Counted from the stretch's first letter, positions 44,714-54,053 are shown. The stretch is 64,000 nt of DNA from an uncultured Lachnospiraceae bacterium (GCA_900551895.1 URXX01000005.1:62001-126000), one strand, 5' to 3'. Notes: generated by a model not told the origin, from the sequence alone. Program-made: numbers and translations.

Positions 44714-45277
44714 ATGAACAAAAAACTTTTTAAGAAATACACAATTATTTTCTTTTCCATTCTTCTCTTCATCGGATTGTTGTGTGCCGTACAATTTCTG
44801 TACTCCGCCTACAAAAATCCAAAGATAGAAAAGAAGTCACAAACTTTACAGGGGTTTTTACTAATAAAAGATACACAGGACAAACTTCCTGTAGAAATAA
44901 AAATCCATTCCGAACTATCCACTTATCGTTTTCACAACGAAACAGCCTCCGTGCAGGGCAAGATAACTGCCACATATAAAGGAAAAGAAGTATATTCCAT
45001 CGACTTTTATAGTTCCAATATAGAACGAAACTATATTGCTGTGGAAAATAATACTTCTTCTCCGTCTACACTTGTGGCATTTACCAAACATTTTGATTGT
45101 TTTTTACTTGGTGTTCCAACGAAAGATATTTCTTCGATAGAAAATATTAGAAATGAGGAAACCGCACTTTTCACGGTTTCCCAAGAAACAACTAAAGATT
45201 TTAAACAGATTTTTTCATTCTTCCCCGAAAATTCTAAACAGGTAAATGAGTGGCTTACGAAAAATCAGTGGAAATAA
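44714..45277 (+). CDS. Membrane-anchored protein of unknown function
   Basis: A 187-residue protein, not recognised. It has a basic N-terminus (MNKKLFKKYT), one hydrophobic helix (IIFFSILLFIGLLCAVQFL, about 11-29), then a soluble outer part of about 155 residues with alternating polar and hydrophobic stretches that suggest beta-strands. No lipobox or catalytic motif. Start after GGGAGGTG; the frame extends upstream without support. It is divergent from the acid-sugar operon and ends directly against the convergent lrgB gene with no terminator visible. Confidence 0.75.
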   Translation: MNKKLFKKYTIIFFSILLFIGLLCAVQFLYSAYKNPKIEKKSQTLQGFLLIKDTQDKLPVEIKIHSELSTYRFHNETASVQGKITATYKGKEVYSIDFYSSNIERNYIAVENNTSSPSTLVAFTKHFDCFLLGVPTKDISSIENIRNEETALFTVSQETTKDFKQIFSFFPENSKQVNEWLTKNQWK

Positions 45278-45970
45278 TTATAAGAACATCGCAAAGACAG
45301 ATGCTCCCACCACTGTCATCAGTCCCGAAACTACAATCGAAAGACTGCTCATAGCCCCTTCCACTTCTCCAATTTCCAACGCCTTCGCCGTTCCGACGGC
45401 GTGGGCGGAAGTGCCAAACGCAAGTCCTACCGCAATCGGTTCATAAATCTTAAACAATTTACAAACCGCCTGTCCGATTACATTTCCAAGTACTCCTGTC
45501 ACAATAATAACCGCAACGGTAATTGTTGTAATTCCGCCAAGTTCATCTGCCACCCCTATTCCAATGGCTGTCGTGATAGACTTCGGCAATAAAGTAACAT
45601 ATTCCCTATGGGACAATCCAAACATATAGGACATTGCCAAAATACTCAACAAACTGGAAAGTACACCGGAGAAAATACCGAGAAAAATTGCCAGCCCATT
45701 CTTTTTTAACAACGTAATCTGCTGATACAACGGAATGGCAAGCGCCACTGTTGCAGGTGTCAAAAGATAACTTAAATATTTTGCCGTTTCATTATATGTA
45801 TCATAATCAATATCAAAAAGAAGAAGAAAGCCGGCAACAAATAAAATCGAAATAAGAAGCGGATTTAAAATTCCCCATTTTAATTTCTTCTTTAAGAACA
45901 ATCCGATACCATAACCGACAATGCTGATTGTCACTCCAAAATAAACGGATTCGGTAAGTAATTCTTTCAT
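45278..45970 (-). CDS. lrgB: LrgB/CidB family membrane protein
   Basis: A 230-residue membrane protein of the LrgB/CidB/YohK family, with several helices and the conserved stretches YDTYNETAKYLSYLLTPATVALAIPLY and PKSITTAIGIGVADELGG (read in parts). LrgAB proteins act with holin-like partners in control of cell lysis or in uptake of small acids such as pyruvate. The start is set by GGGAGG and overlaps the lrgA stop (ATGA). Confidence 0.93.
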   Translation of the reverse strand: MKELLTESVYFGVTISIVGYGIGLFLKKKLKWGILNPLLISILFVAGFLLLFDIDYDTYNETAKYLSYLLTPATVALAIPLYQQITLLKKNGLAIFLGIFSGVLSSLLSILAMSYMFGLSHREYVTLLPKSITTAIGIGVADELGGITTITVAVIIVTGVLGNVIGQAVCKLFKIYEPIAVGLAFGTSAHAVGTAKALEIGEVEGAMSSLSIVVSGLMTVVGASVFAMFL

Positions 45971-46332
45971 GACTCTATTTCCTCCCGTTTTCTCATGCGA
46001 ATGACTGCCTGTGTAACTTTTCCTGTACAAACCATAACAATGACTGTCGTTACAAATGTAATCACCACTACTGGCACTAAAATTTCCTGCAAATCCGCCC
46101 AAGCCGCAATAATTCCTACCGCTGCCGGAATAAACATCGGCGGCATAATATCAATCAGAAAATCACCCGCTATTTTTACCTGACTTAATTTTACAATCTT
46201 TGTACACAGACAAAAAAGCATAAGCAAAAGCCCGTAAATACTTGCAGGAATCGGAAGAGGAATAACGCTGTGTAAAACCTCCCCGATAAATGTTACGGTT
46301 AAAATAATACCAAACTGATATAATAATTTCAT
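45967..46332 (-). CDS. lrgA: LrgA/CidA family holin-like protein
   Basis: A 121-residue protein with four membrane helices, matching the holin-like LrgA/CidA family: GEVLHSVIPLPIPASIYGLLLM near the N-terminus (in two parts) is the family signature, followed by FLIDIMPPMFIPAAVGII. It is coupled to lrgB by a 4-base overlap and follows the HAD phosphatase by 14 bases, so the three probably form one operon. No LytTR-type two-component system is adjacent. Confidence 0.93.
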   Translation of the reverse strand: MKLLYQFGIILTVTFIGEVLHSVIPLPIPASIYGLLLMLFCLCTKIVKLSQVKIAGDFLIDIMPPMFIPAAVGIIAAWADLQEILVPVVVITFVTTVIVMVCTGKVTQAVIRMRKREEIES

Positions 46333-46346
46333 TTCCTTATCCTCTG

Positions 46347-46997
46347 TTACAATAATATTTTCTCCAAATCGCCAACTGTATCTGCAATATAGGTCGCTCC
46401 GTGACTTTCCAATTCTTCACGCTCTCCAAACCCATACAGAACACCTATCGATTCTACACCGCACGTTTTCGCACCGATTATGTCATGCTCCTTGTCGCCA
46501 ATCATGATTACTTTTTCTAAATCTGTAATCCCGTTCTGCTCCAAAGCATACTGAATAACTTCGGCTTTATTCACTCTTCTGCCGTCCAGTTCACTTCCCG
46601 CAACAAATACAAAATATTCCTTTAACCCAAAATGCTCTAATATTTTTTCAGAATATACAGTCGGCTTTGATGTGGCAACAATAAGCGTTTTTTCCTGTTC
46701 TCTCAATTTCCCCAGCAACGCAGGAATCCCCTCATACACTTCATTTTCATATAAACCGACCGTTGCAAAGCGTTCTCTATATTTTTCTACCGCTCTATCT
46801 CCCTCTTCATCTGTCATGTCATAATACTTCACGAAAGACTCTTTAAGCGGAGGACCGATAAATTTCCTGAGTTCCTCCAAGTTTTCCGTATGTATTCCAA
46901 AATCTTCCAACGCATAGGCAACGCAAGTTGTAATGCCCAGTTGCGAATTTGTCAGCGTTCCGTCTAAGTCAAATAAAATATATTGATATTCTTTCAT
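46347..46997 (-). CDS. HAD family hydrolase, phosphoglycolate phosphatase-like
   Basis: A 216-residue HAD subfamily IA phosphatase. The nucleophile motif is LFDLDGTLTNS (about 8-18), motif II Ser/Thr in VATSKPT, and the C-terminal acidic motif MIGDKEHDI. The helical cap at about 20-90 contains FIGPPLKESF, typical of the GPH/PpaX-type group. The substrate is unknown. The gene starts after AAGGAGGAG and heads an apparent operon with lrgAB. Confidence 0.9.
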   Translation of the reverse strand: MKEYQYILFDLDGTLTNSQLGITTCVAYALEDFGIHTENLEELRKFIGPPLKESFVKYYDMTDEEGDRAVEKYRERFATVGLYENEVYEGIPALLGKLREQEKTLIVATSKPTVYSEKILEHFGLKEYFVFVAGSELDGRRVNKAEVIQYALEQNGITDLEKVIMIGDKEHDIIGAKTCGVESIGVLYGFGEREELESHGATYIADTVGDLEKILL

Positions 46998-47022
46998 CTC
47001 TTCTCCTCCTTTAAAATAACGA

Positions 47023-47041
47023 AGGGACGTACACCGTCCCT
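47023..47041 (-). terminator. Short hairpin after the YitT gene
   Basis: AGGGACG and CGTCCCT form a 7-bp stem with a 5-base loop right after the yitT stop. The following minus-strand sequence (TCGTTATTTT) is only partly T-rich, so termination is likely but weak. Confidence 0.5.
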
Positions 47042-47045
47042 CCTT

Positions 47046-47906
47046 TTATCCTCTGACTTTTTTCTTTACATTCCACTCTCCGATAACTTCATTCACGGTA
47101 GAAACCGTTACAAAAGCACGCATATCTACTGTATGTAAATATTCGAGCAATTTTCCGTATTCATTCTGCGTAAGAATTGTCACGATTTCAATTTTCTCCG
47201 TCTTATTGTATCCGCCTACGGCTGCATACAATGTAACTCCACGTTTCAATTCTTCTGTAATAAATTTCTGTACAACTTCGTAATGGTCTGACAAAATGCA
47301 GACACGTTTTCTTCTGTTAAATCCGCCGATAAAGTTATCAATAACAATGCCGTTTACATAAGTAGCCAAAATACTTAAAATAACTTCCTTTGTGCCATAT
47401 ACAAAAATAGAACTTACGGCAACGCACATTCCTGTAATTGTCATCGCCTTTCCGATTTCTACATGAAGATATTTGTTTACGATTTTTGCCACAATATCAA
47501 GTCCGCCCGATGACGCATTCGCATTAAACAACATAGCAAGTCCGATGCTTACAACAAGTATATAACAAATCGTATCGATTAAAATATCTCCTGTCAGCGA
47601 TTTATTATTTGGCACGATTTTTTCAAAAATAAACAAAAATACCGGAAGCATAATGGACGTATACACTGTTTTCGCCCCAAATTCCTTCCCGATAAAAATA
47701 AAACCGATAACAAGCAGCGCCGCATTTAAAATAAACGTCATTACAGATATCGGAAGCGGAACAAAGTTTGCAAGCACGATAACAAGACCGGACAAACTTC
47801 CTACAATAACGTTACTCGGTATCATGAAAAAATATACTGCCATTGAAATAATGAAGATACCTAGCGTAATGATACCATATTCTCTGATAAACTTTTTCTT
47901 ATCCAT
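47046..47906 (-). CDS. YitT family membrane protein
   Basis: A 286-residue protein with about five or six membrane helices (DUF161) followed by a cytoplasmic DUF2179 domain from about 205 (RKRVCILSDHYEVVQKFITEELKRGVTLY, read in parts). The family is widespread in Firmicutes and its role is not defined; a transport or regulatory function has been suggested. It follows the asparaginase gene by 14 bases. Start after GGAGGAAAAT. Confidence 0.9.
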   Translation of the reverse strand: MDKKKFIREYGIITLGIFIISMAVYFFMIPSNVIVGSLSGLVIVLANFVPLPISVMTFILNAALLVIGFIFIGKEFGAKTVYTSIMLPVFLFIFEKIVPNNKSLTGDILIDTICYILVVSIGLAMLFNANASSGGLDIVAKIVNKYLHVEIGKAMTITGMCVAVSSIFVYGTKEVILSILATYVNGIVIDNFIGGFNRRKRVCILSDHYEVVQKFITEELKRGVTLYAAVGGYNKTEKIEIVTILTQNEYGKLLEYLHTVDMRAFVTVSTVNEVIGEWNVKKKVRG

Positions 47907-47920
47907 ATTTTCCTCCCAAT

Positions 47921-48931
47921 TTAGTTTTCTTTAAATAAAATATCATGATTCATCGTCTGATAAAAGGTTTTCTTAATTTCTTCAAAATGCAAATTCGGTA
48001 AAGTCATAATCCACATCAGTTTCGTGATAACCGACTCTAACGTCATATCATACCCTTCAATCAAATCAAAATCCTGTTTTACTTTCTGCCCTACTTCATA
48101 CACGGTCATGTTGCTTCCTTCATTTGCAACCTGCGTTGTCATAACAACCAGTTTGCCTTTCTCTTTCCATGCCGTCATCTGCTCATAAAACTCATGGACA
48201 ATACTTTCCGGCATTCCTCCCACACCAAAACTTTCGATGACAATACAATCATAGTCTTTAAAAATATAAGATAAAATATCCGGTTTCATACCCGGTATAA
48301 GTTTCAATACATAAATGCTGTTTTTCATTTCGTGGTAAAAACGAACTCTGTTTTTATGCGGTATTGTCGGAATATAACGAATAATATTACCGTCCTGAAT
48401 AACCGCAACATATGGAAAATTAATGCTTTCAAAGGCATTGTAACTTTTCGCTCTGACTTTCTTCGCCCTCGTTCCCACAATCACCTTTCCGTCAAAAACA
48501 ATATTGACATCCTGTGACTCATCGTCCGCCGCATAAATAAAACTGTCCAGCAGATTTGTCTTAGCGTCCGTCACATCCATATTAATCGGCTTTTGCGCCC
48601 CCGTAATGACAATCGGTTTTCTCGAATGCTGAATCATATAAGAAAGTGCTGATGCCGTATACGCCAGCGTATCTGTTCCGTGACAGATAACAAAGCCGTC
48701 ATATTTATCATACTGTTCCTCTATCGTCTTAGACAAGATTGTCCAATGTTCAGGAGTTACATTCGTACTGTCTATATTACAAACCTGCATTGTCCTAACC
48801 TCACAAACCTGCTCTACCTGAGGAATGTAAGATAAAATATCTTCTGAGGATAATCCCGGTTTCAATCCGTTTTCCGTCTTTTTGGACGCAATCGTTCCCC
48901 CTGTTCCAATCATCAATATTCTTTTTCTCAT
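47921..48931 (-). CDS. ansA: L-asparaginase, type I cytoplasmic
   Basis: Hydrolyses asparagine to aspartate and ammonia. The protein is 336 residues. The first catalytic Thr is in MIGTGGTIASK (about 7-17) and the second in VICHGTDTLAYTASAL (about 82-97), with the GAQKP segment between. There is no signal peptide, which fits the cytoplasmic type I group. Product aspartate feeds the lysC pathway elsewhere in this window, though no regulatory link is visible. Confidence 0.94.
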   Translation of the reverse strand: MRKRILMIGTGGTIASKKTENGLKPGLSSEDILSYIPQVEQVCEVRTMQVCNIDSTNVTPEHWTILSKTIEEQYDKYDGFVICHGTDTLAYTASALSYMIQHSRKPIVITGAQKPINMDVTDAKTNLLDSFIYAADDESQDVNIVFDGKVIVGTRAKKVRAKSYNAFESINFPYVAVIQDGNIIRYIPTIPHKNRVRFYHEMKNSIYVLKLIPGMKPDILSYIFKDYDCIVIESFGVGGMPESIVHEFYEQMTAWKEKGKLVVMTTQVANEGSNMTVYEVGQKVKQDFDLIEGYDMTLESVITKLMWIMTLPNLHFEEIKKTFYQTMNHDILFKEN

Positions 48932-49008
48932 CTGAAGTTTTCTCCTCTGCCTTAAATTAACATTACCATTTTATCGCAAGACGAAAAGATAATCAACCCA
49001 ATCATTGA

Positions 49009-49542
49009 TTACCCAAAATTTTTCTCCACCAGCCTGCAATATTCCTCATAAGCGGGCAGTCCCTGCAAATTGTGAAGAGATTTTTTCATTTCCTTATAAT
49101 ACCAGCCGATTATCTGTTTATCTTTCATACGAAACCTATTCCACAATTCTTCCTTATATATAGGATAGTCCCTGTCAATATCCCGCATATTCGATAACTT
49201 GTCCGCCAAACCGATATACTGCACCTCCGGTGATGCCGTTTTCAGCCGTTCAATCGTCGCACTCTTTCTCTCTCTCCAACTTTTCGTCTTATCTTCACTT
49301 TCGTGCAAAACTAACTCCGTAATCCTCTCGCCAAATTCCTGCCGTAATATCTCCTCCGTCACTTCCTTGCAGTCCTCTATCGTATCGTGCAAAATCCCTG
49401 CTGCAATCACCTCTTCATCATCCGTCATCTCCGATAAAATCTTCCCAACTTCAAGCGGGTGTACAATATATGGTCTGTCCGTTCCTTTTCTAAATTGACC
49501 TTTGTGTGCCTTTGTTGCAAATTGGATTGCTTTTTCTACCAT
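49009..49542 (-). CDS. Small HD-domain hydrolase, RelA/SpoT-like (alarmone hydrolase-type)
   Basis: A 177-residue protein with only the HD hydrolase domain of the Rel/SpoT family. Motifs are RPYIVHPLEVG, the HD pair in GILHDTIED (about 52), and ADKLSNMRDID with the conserved Asp. No synthetase, TGS or ACT domain is present, as in small alarmone hydrolases (MESH1-like). Breakdown of (p)ppGpp is likely but not proven. The second Met was chosen as start to give normal spacing from AAAGGA. Confidence 0.85.
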   Translation of the reverse strand: MVEKAIQFATKAHKGQFRKGTDRPYIVHPLEVGKILSEMTDDEEVIAAGILHDTIEDCKEVTEEILRQEFGERITELVLHESEDKTKSWRERKSATIERLKTASPEVQYIGLADKLSNMRDIDRDYPIYKEELWNRFRMKDKQIIGWYYKEMKKSLHNLQGLPAYEEYCRLVEKNFG

Positions 49543-49621
49543 AGACATTTTCCTTTCTTTTTCCGTTGTGCAGTTATAAATTTATCATACCACTTTTCCT
49601 TGACAGTAAAAAGGATTTTCC

Positions 49622-49650
49622 TTTCATTCTTCCTTTTTTTCATATATAAT
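49622..49650 (+). promoter_or_regulatory. Promoter of the SDR reductase gene
   Basis: TTTCAT, 17 bp, TATAAT, 33 bases before the ATG. The -10 is perfect and the -35 is weak. Confidence 0.5.
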
Positions 49651-49682
49651 ATCCACAGATACTATACGGAGGAAATAAATCT

Positions 49683-50414
49683 ATGAACAAAAAAAATGTA
49701 CTGATTACCGGAGCGTCACGGGGAATCGGAAAAGCCATCGCACTTCTCTTTGCCGAGAAGGGATTTCGTGTCTTTATAAACTGTACACGTTCCGTTTCGG
49801 ATTTGGAAAAGGTAAAAGCAGAAATTGATAACATGGACAATGGCGAATGTTATCCCGTTGTCGGAGATGTCGGAAACTCTGATGACGTTACAAAAATGTT
49901 TGCAAAGATAAGGCAACACTGTGACGGCATTGATATTCTAATTAACAATGCAGGTATTTCTTACATCGGTCTTCTCACAGATATGACAACAGCCGAATGG
50001 AATACGCTTCTGCAAACCAATCTCTCTTCCGCCTTTTACTGTGCAAAGGAGGCTATTCCTCACATGGTTTCTCAAAAATCCGGAAAAATCATACAGATTT
50101 CTTCCATTTGGGGAAGCGTAGGAGCATCCTGTGAAGTCGCTTATTCCGCTGCCAAATCGGGACTACACGGATTTACAAAAGCACTTGCAAAAGAACTTGC
50201 CCCAAGCAATATACAGGTCAATGCCATTGCCTGCGGTGCAATCGACACGATCATGAATCAACAACTCAGCGAAGAAGAACGGATTGCTTTGGAGGAGGAA
50301 ATTCCTGCGGGGAGATTTGGTCTTCCCGAAGAAGTGGCAAGTCTTACATTTGACATTGCTACGGGGCATAATTATATGACAGGCCAGATTATCGGTTTGG
50401 ACGGGGGCTGGTAA
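49683..50414 (+). CDS. Short-chain dehydrogenase/reductase, FabG-like
   Basis: A 243-residue NAD(P)-dependent reductase. The nucleotide-binding motif is TGASRGIGKA (about 9-18), then NNAGIS, the catalytic Ser in ISSIWGS, and YSAAKSG with the Tyr and Lys. It ends DGGW, like FabG. Single, not in a fatty acid cluster, so it may instead be the YmfI-type reductase of elongation factor P modification or another SDR. Family call firm, substrate open. Confidence 0.85.
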   Translation: MNKKNVLITGASRGIGKAIALLFAEKGFRVFINCTRSVSDLEKVKAEIDNMDNGECYPVVGDVGNSDDVTKMFAKIRQHCDGIDILINNAGISYIGLLTDMTTAEWNTLLQTNLSSAFYCAKEAIPHMVSQKSGKIIQISSIWGSVGASCEVAYSAAKSGLHGFTKALAKELAPSNIQVNAIACGAIDTIMNQQLSEEERIALEEEIPAGRFGLPEEVASLTFDIATGHNYMTGQIIGLDGGW

Positions 50415-50419
50415 TACGC

Positions 50420-50455
50420 AAAATAGGTGAGAGCCAAAATGCTTTCACCTATTTA
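50420..50455. terminator. Bidirectional terminator between the SDR and isochorismatase-family genes
   Basis: AATAGGTGA and TCACCTATT form a 9-bp stem around a loop that can pair further (GAGC/GCTT). It overlaps the stop codon of the isochorismatase-family gene. Confidence 0.75.
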
Positions 50456-50979
50456 ATCAATGCCTGTATTTTCTTAAATGTATCTGTTCCCGCCTTTTCC
50501 AAAAGTTCAAACAGAATAGATTCATATGTCGTTAAAATGACGCCCTCCTGTTTTGCCCGCTCAAGTGCTATTTGTTTATTATGCAGTGTGCGGGAGGAAA
50601 GGCAGTCCTCCACCAAAACCGGAATATATCCGTTCTCTTTCAAATCAATCAGCGTCTGCAATACGCAAATATGTGCCTCAATTCCACATACAATCACAAA
50701 TTTTTTCCCTTGTATTTTTTCTTTTACCGTATCAAAGGAACTAAACGCAATTTTCTCTAACGGTTCGTATTCTCCCAACGCTTCTTCGATTTCCTTTACA
50801 GTAGGTCCAAGTCCTTTTGTGTACTGCTGGGTAACGACAATCGGTATATCCAGTTCTTTTAAACCGTTCAAAAGAATTGCCGTATTTTTCAGCAATTCTT
50901 CTTTCTCGTACATAACCGGCATCAGTCTTTCCTGATAATCCACCACAATGGCAACCGTATCTTTTGCATTTATTCTCAT
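50449..50979 (-). CDS. Isochorismatase family cysteine hydrolase
   Basis: A 176-residue hydrolase of the isochorismatase-like superfamily, which includes nicotinamidases. The catalytic Asp is in AIVVDYQERL (about 10-19), Lys in LEKIAFSSF, and the Cys region in IVCGIEAHICVLQT, where C near 107 would be the nucleophile. The substrate is unknown. It is last in the panT-coaX-truA-xth run, 14 bases after xth. Confidence 0.88.
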   Translation of the reverse strand: MRINAKDTVAIVVDYQERLMPVMYEKEELLKNTAILLNGLKELDIPIVVTQQYTKGLGPTVKEIEEALGEYEPLEKIAFSSFDTVKEKIQGKKFVIVCGIEAHICVLQTLIDLKENGYIPVLVEDCLSSRTLHNKQIALERAKQEGVILTTYESILFELLEKAGTDTFKKIQALIK

Positions 50980-50993
50980 ATCGACACCGCCTC

Positions 50994-51746
50994 CTATTTT
51001 AAATCCAACTCAACAGGACAATGGTCAGAACCGAATACGTCCGTTAAAATTTTCGCGTCCGCAAGTCTGTCTTTCAAACATTCCGACACGCAGAAATAAT
51101 CAATTCTCCACCCTGCGTTCTTTTCACGTGCTTTAAAGCGATATGACCACCAAGAATACATTCCCTCCGCATCAGGATAAAAATAGCGGAATGTGTCGAT
51201 AAATCCAGCGTCTAAAAGTTCCCCGAATTTTTCCCTTTCTTCATCGGTAAATCCTGCATTTTTCCGATTTGTTTTCGGATTTTTCAAATCAATTTCTCTG
51301 TGGGCAACATTTAAATCGCCGCAGAAAATAATCGGTTTTTTCTCCTCCAGTTTCTTCAAATACGCTAAAAAATCCGTTTCCCACTGCATACGATAGTCTA
51401 ACCTAGCTAACTCACTTTGGGAATTTGGTGTGTACACAGTCACAAAATAAAACTCCGGAAATTCCAGCGTAATTACTCTTCCCTCTTTATCATGCTCTTC
51501 AATTCCCATGCCGTATGCAACTGAAATCGGCTCTTCTTTTGTAAAAATCGCCGTTCCCGAATACCCTTTTTTCTCCGCATAATTCCAATACTGATGATAC
51601 CCTTCTAAATCTAACTGCAGCTGCCCTTCCTGCATTTTACTTTCCTGTATACAAAATATATCTGCATCCGCCTGCTGAAAAAACTCTAAAAAACCTTTCT
51701 GTACACAGGCACGGATGCCGTTTACATTCCATGAAATTAACTTCAT
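50994..51746 (-). CDS. xth: Exodeoxyribonuclease III
   Basis: AP endonuclease and 3'-5' exonuclease of base excision repair, 250 residues. Motifs are KLISWNVNGIRA at the start, IQESKMQ with the metal-binding Glu, GDLNVAH, and WRIDYFCVS followed by GSDHCPVEL with the catalytic Asp-His pair. The ATG lies 7 bases after AGGAGG; a GTG two codons earlier is less well placed. Close to truA and coaX on the same strand. Confidence 0.95.
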   Translation of the reverse strand: MKLISWNVNGIRACVQKGFLEFFQQADADIFCIQESKMQEGQLQLDLEGYHQYWNYAEKKGYSGTAIFTKEEPISVAYGMGIEEHDKEGRVITLEFPEFYFVTVYTPNSQSELARLDYRMQWETDFLAYLKKLEEKKPIIFCGDLNVAHREIDLKNPKTNRKNAGFTDEEREKFGELLDAGFIDTFRYFYPDAEGMYSWWSYRFKAREKNAGWRIDYFCVSECLKDRLADAKILTDVFGSDHCPVELDLK

Positions 51747-51762
51747 CTTCACTCCTCCTTAA

Positions 51763-52497
51763 TTAATATTCTACCTTTTTCAATGTAAGAGCAAACGCAG
51801 GCGCTAAAAATCCCGCTTTTGCCCTCTCTTTGCTTTTCAATGCTTCTCCTACGCTTTCCACACTTTTCTCGCCTGTTCCCGCTTCCAGCAGCGTCCCTGT
51901 GAAAATACGCACCTGATGATACATAAATCCATTTCCATAGAAAGAAAAATATATCTTCTGCCCCTGTTTTTCTATATTTACGTTATACAATTCACGAACC
52001 TTTGACTTCTCATCTTTCTTATCTGTAAATGCCGAAAAATCATGACGCCCGATAAGAAGAGCCGCCGCCCTTTTCATTTTCTCTATATCCAGCGGTTTTG
52101 TATAGTGATAGCAATATTTTCTTGTAAATACACTCGGCTTTTCTCCTGTATCAACAACATATTCATATGTTTTTGCCACCGCATCCAAACGGCTGTGAAA
52201 ACGGTTTGGCACAAGTTCCGCATGGCAAATCCGAATATCCTCCGGCAGTTTTTCGTTTAACTTCTTTTGCAATTCGGTTTCATCTACTTTACCGGAAAGT
52301 TTTACATTTGCCACCTGACCGCCTGCGTGAACACCGCCGTCCGTTCTTCCCGAACCGTCTATTTCCACAGGATAACCGACCACTTCCCCTATTGTCTTTT
52401 CTATAATGCCCTGAATTGTCAGGGGCGTAGTTGACTGTCTCTGCCACCCCTGATATTTCGTGCCGTCATAGGCGATAATCATTTTATAATTTCTCAT
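51763..52497 (-). CDS. truA: tRNA pseudouridine synthase A
   Basis: Makes pseudouridine at positions 38-40 of tRNA anticodon arms. The protein is 244 residues with the family opening IIAYDGTKYQGWQRQ and the catalytic Asp in GSGRTDGGVHA (about 48-58). Only a weak ribosome binding site is seen, but the start is 9 bases after the coaX stop, so translational coupling is likely. Confidence 0.95.
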   Translation of the reverse strand: MRNYKMIIAYDGTKYQGWQRQSTTPLTIQGIIEKTIGEVVGYPVEIDGSGRTDGGVHAGGQVANVKLSGKVDETELQKKLNEKLPEDIRICHAELVPNRFHSRLDAVAKTYEYVVDTGEKPSVFTRKYCYHYTKPLDIEKMKRAAALLIGRHDFSAFTDKKDEKSKVRELYNVNIEKQGQKIYFSFYGNGFMYHQVRIFTGTLLEAGTGEKSVESVGEALKSKERAKAGFLAPAFALTLKKVEY

Positions 52498-52506
52498 GGT
52501 ATATCA

Positions 52507-53271
52507 CTACTTATTTTTCTCATAGATTAGACGAAGCCCTTTCAATAAAAGTTCATCGTCAATCAAAATTTCCTTTTCACAATGGGGAACAATTTTCTTT
52601 GCCAAACCGCCTGTAGCAATTACGGTTGCCTCCTGCCCCAGTTCTCTGTTGATGCGGGAAATCATACCGTCAATACAAGCAGCATTCCCATTGATAATTC
52701 CACTCTTCATACAATCAATCGTATTTTTCCCTATAATTTTTTTCGGCGCTTCGATACTGATGCGGGATAGTTGGGAAGTCCCCGATGTAAGCGCATCTAA
52801 TGAAATGCCTACCCCCGGTAAAATCATACCGCCGATATAATTTTTCTTCTCATCTACAACACAAAACGTTGTCGCCGTCCCCATATCAATAATAATAAGA
52901 GGGGCTGTATACTCATTGATTGCCGCCACCGCATTTACAATTCGGTCGCTTCCTACCTGTGCAGGGTTATCCATTAAAATGTTTAATCCGGTTTTTACTC
53001 CCGGACCTACAATCTTCACTGATTTTCCAAGCACTTTCTCCGCCGAGGCGCGAACAATATTTGTTATCGGAGGAACAACGGAGGAAATAATTCCCCCATC
53101 AATTTCCTTCGGATCAATCTGATACAATTCCAGAACATTTTTAAAACTAATAGCATACTCCAACTCTGTTTTCGTATTATTTGTAGATAAACGCTCTACA
53201 AAGTAAATCTTTTCTTTATCGCAACAACCGATTACGATATTTGTATTTCCTATATCTATTGCTAAAATCAT
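52507..53271 (-). CDS. coaX: Type III pantothenate kinase
   Basis: First step of coenzyme A synthesis, phosphorylating pantothenate. The protein is 254 residues of the acetate and sugar kinase fold. The phosphate-1 motif is AIDIGNTNIVIG (about 4-15), the substrate region is GSDRIVNAVAA and the phosphate-2 motif IIDMGTATTFCVV. It lies 10 bases after the panT gene and opposite coaBC, forming a compact coenzyme A cluster. Confidence 0.95.
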   Translation of the reverse strand: MILAIDIGNTNIVIGCCDKEKIYFVERLSTNNTKTELEYAISFKNVLELYQIDPKEIDGGIISSVVPPITNIVRASAEKVLGKSVKIVGPGVKTGLNILMDNPAQVGSDRIVNAVAAINEYTAPLIIIDMGTATTFCVVDEKKNYIGGMILPGVGISLDALTSGTSQLSRISIEAPKKIIGKNTIDCMKSGIINGNAACIDGMISRINRELGQEATVIATGGLAKKIVPHCEKEILIDDELLLKGLRLIYEKNK

Positions 53272-53281
53272 TTTCTTCTCC

Positions 53282-53941
53282 TTAACTTATCACACTTCTT
53301 GATTTCAACAGTACCCTTCCTACAAAGGCAACAATCACTCCCGCGACAATCGCCTCCGGCACTCCGTTTATTCCGATAATAGACAAAATAAATCCATATA
53401 CTGTATTTGACGCCACATCATTTGCCATTGCGTAGGCATCTTTAAAAAAGACAAAAATAAGATTCATCACGAGAAGAGTATTTGTCAGCGAACCTATAAC
53501 TCCCGAAACTCCCAGTGAAAAAACCATGGACGATTTCCATTTTTTTGTTATCTTTGTCATAAACTGATATACATAATATGGAATGACTCCGACTAAAATT
53601 CTTGGTACAAAACAGATAATAATGCTTCCAAGTCCTCCGTGAATTTCTCCCAATGAATAAAATGGTGAGAATACAAAAGAAGTTGCTGTCGGATTCATCG
53701 TATTATTAATCAGACTTGTCAGTCCGAATACAAATCCCAAAATCGCTCCTTTTCTTGCTCCGAGTACTATAGCACCTATAATGACGGGTATGTGAATAAT
53801 CGTCGCTCTCGTAAATCCGAGCGGGATATACCCTAGAAATGGGGTAAAAGCCATAATGATAATCAGTGCCGCGAAAAGTGCAACCTGAACCATTCCTTTT
53901 ACCTGTGTGTTTGGCTTACTGCCAGTTCTTGTGTTATTCAT
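53282..53941 (-). CDS. ECF transporter substrate-binding component, PanT-like
   Basis: A 219-residue membrane protein with about six helices, resembling S components of energy-coupling factor importers. The position before coaX and opposite coaBC suggests pantothenate as substrate (PanT). The required ATPases and T component are not in this window, as usual for group II systems. A strong promoter lies upstream. The family call is good; the substrate is inferred from context. Confidence 0.82.
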   Translation of the reverse strand: MNNTRTGSKPNTQVKGMVQVALFAALIIIMAFTPFLGYIPLGFTRATIIHIPVIIGAIVLGARKGAILGFVFGLTSLINNTMNPTATSFVFSPFYSLGEIHGGLGSIIICFVPRILVGVIPYYVYQFMTKITKKWKSSMVFSLGVSGVIGSLTNTLLVMNLIFVFFKDAYAMANDVASNTVYGFILSIIGINGVPEAIVAGVIVAFVGRVLLKSRSVIS

Positions 53942-53995
53942 TTTTTATCCTCCTTGTTATTATTCTCTTTTCGAGATACAATACAATACCGCGTA

Positions 53996-54024
53996 ATTAT
54001 AGCACGCCGGCTTACTTGCCGCAA
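53996..54024 (-). promoter_or_regulatory. Promoter of the panT-coaX operon
   Basis: On the minus strand TTGCGG, 17 bp, TATAAT. Near-consensus sigma-A promoter, 55 bases before the panT-like start. Confidence 0.75.
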
Positions 54025-54053
54025 TATTTGTTTTTCATTTTCCCTTGAAAGCA

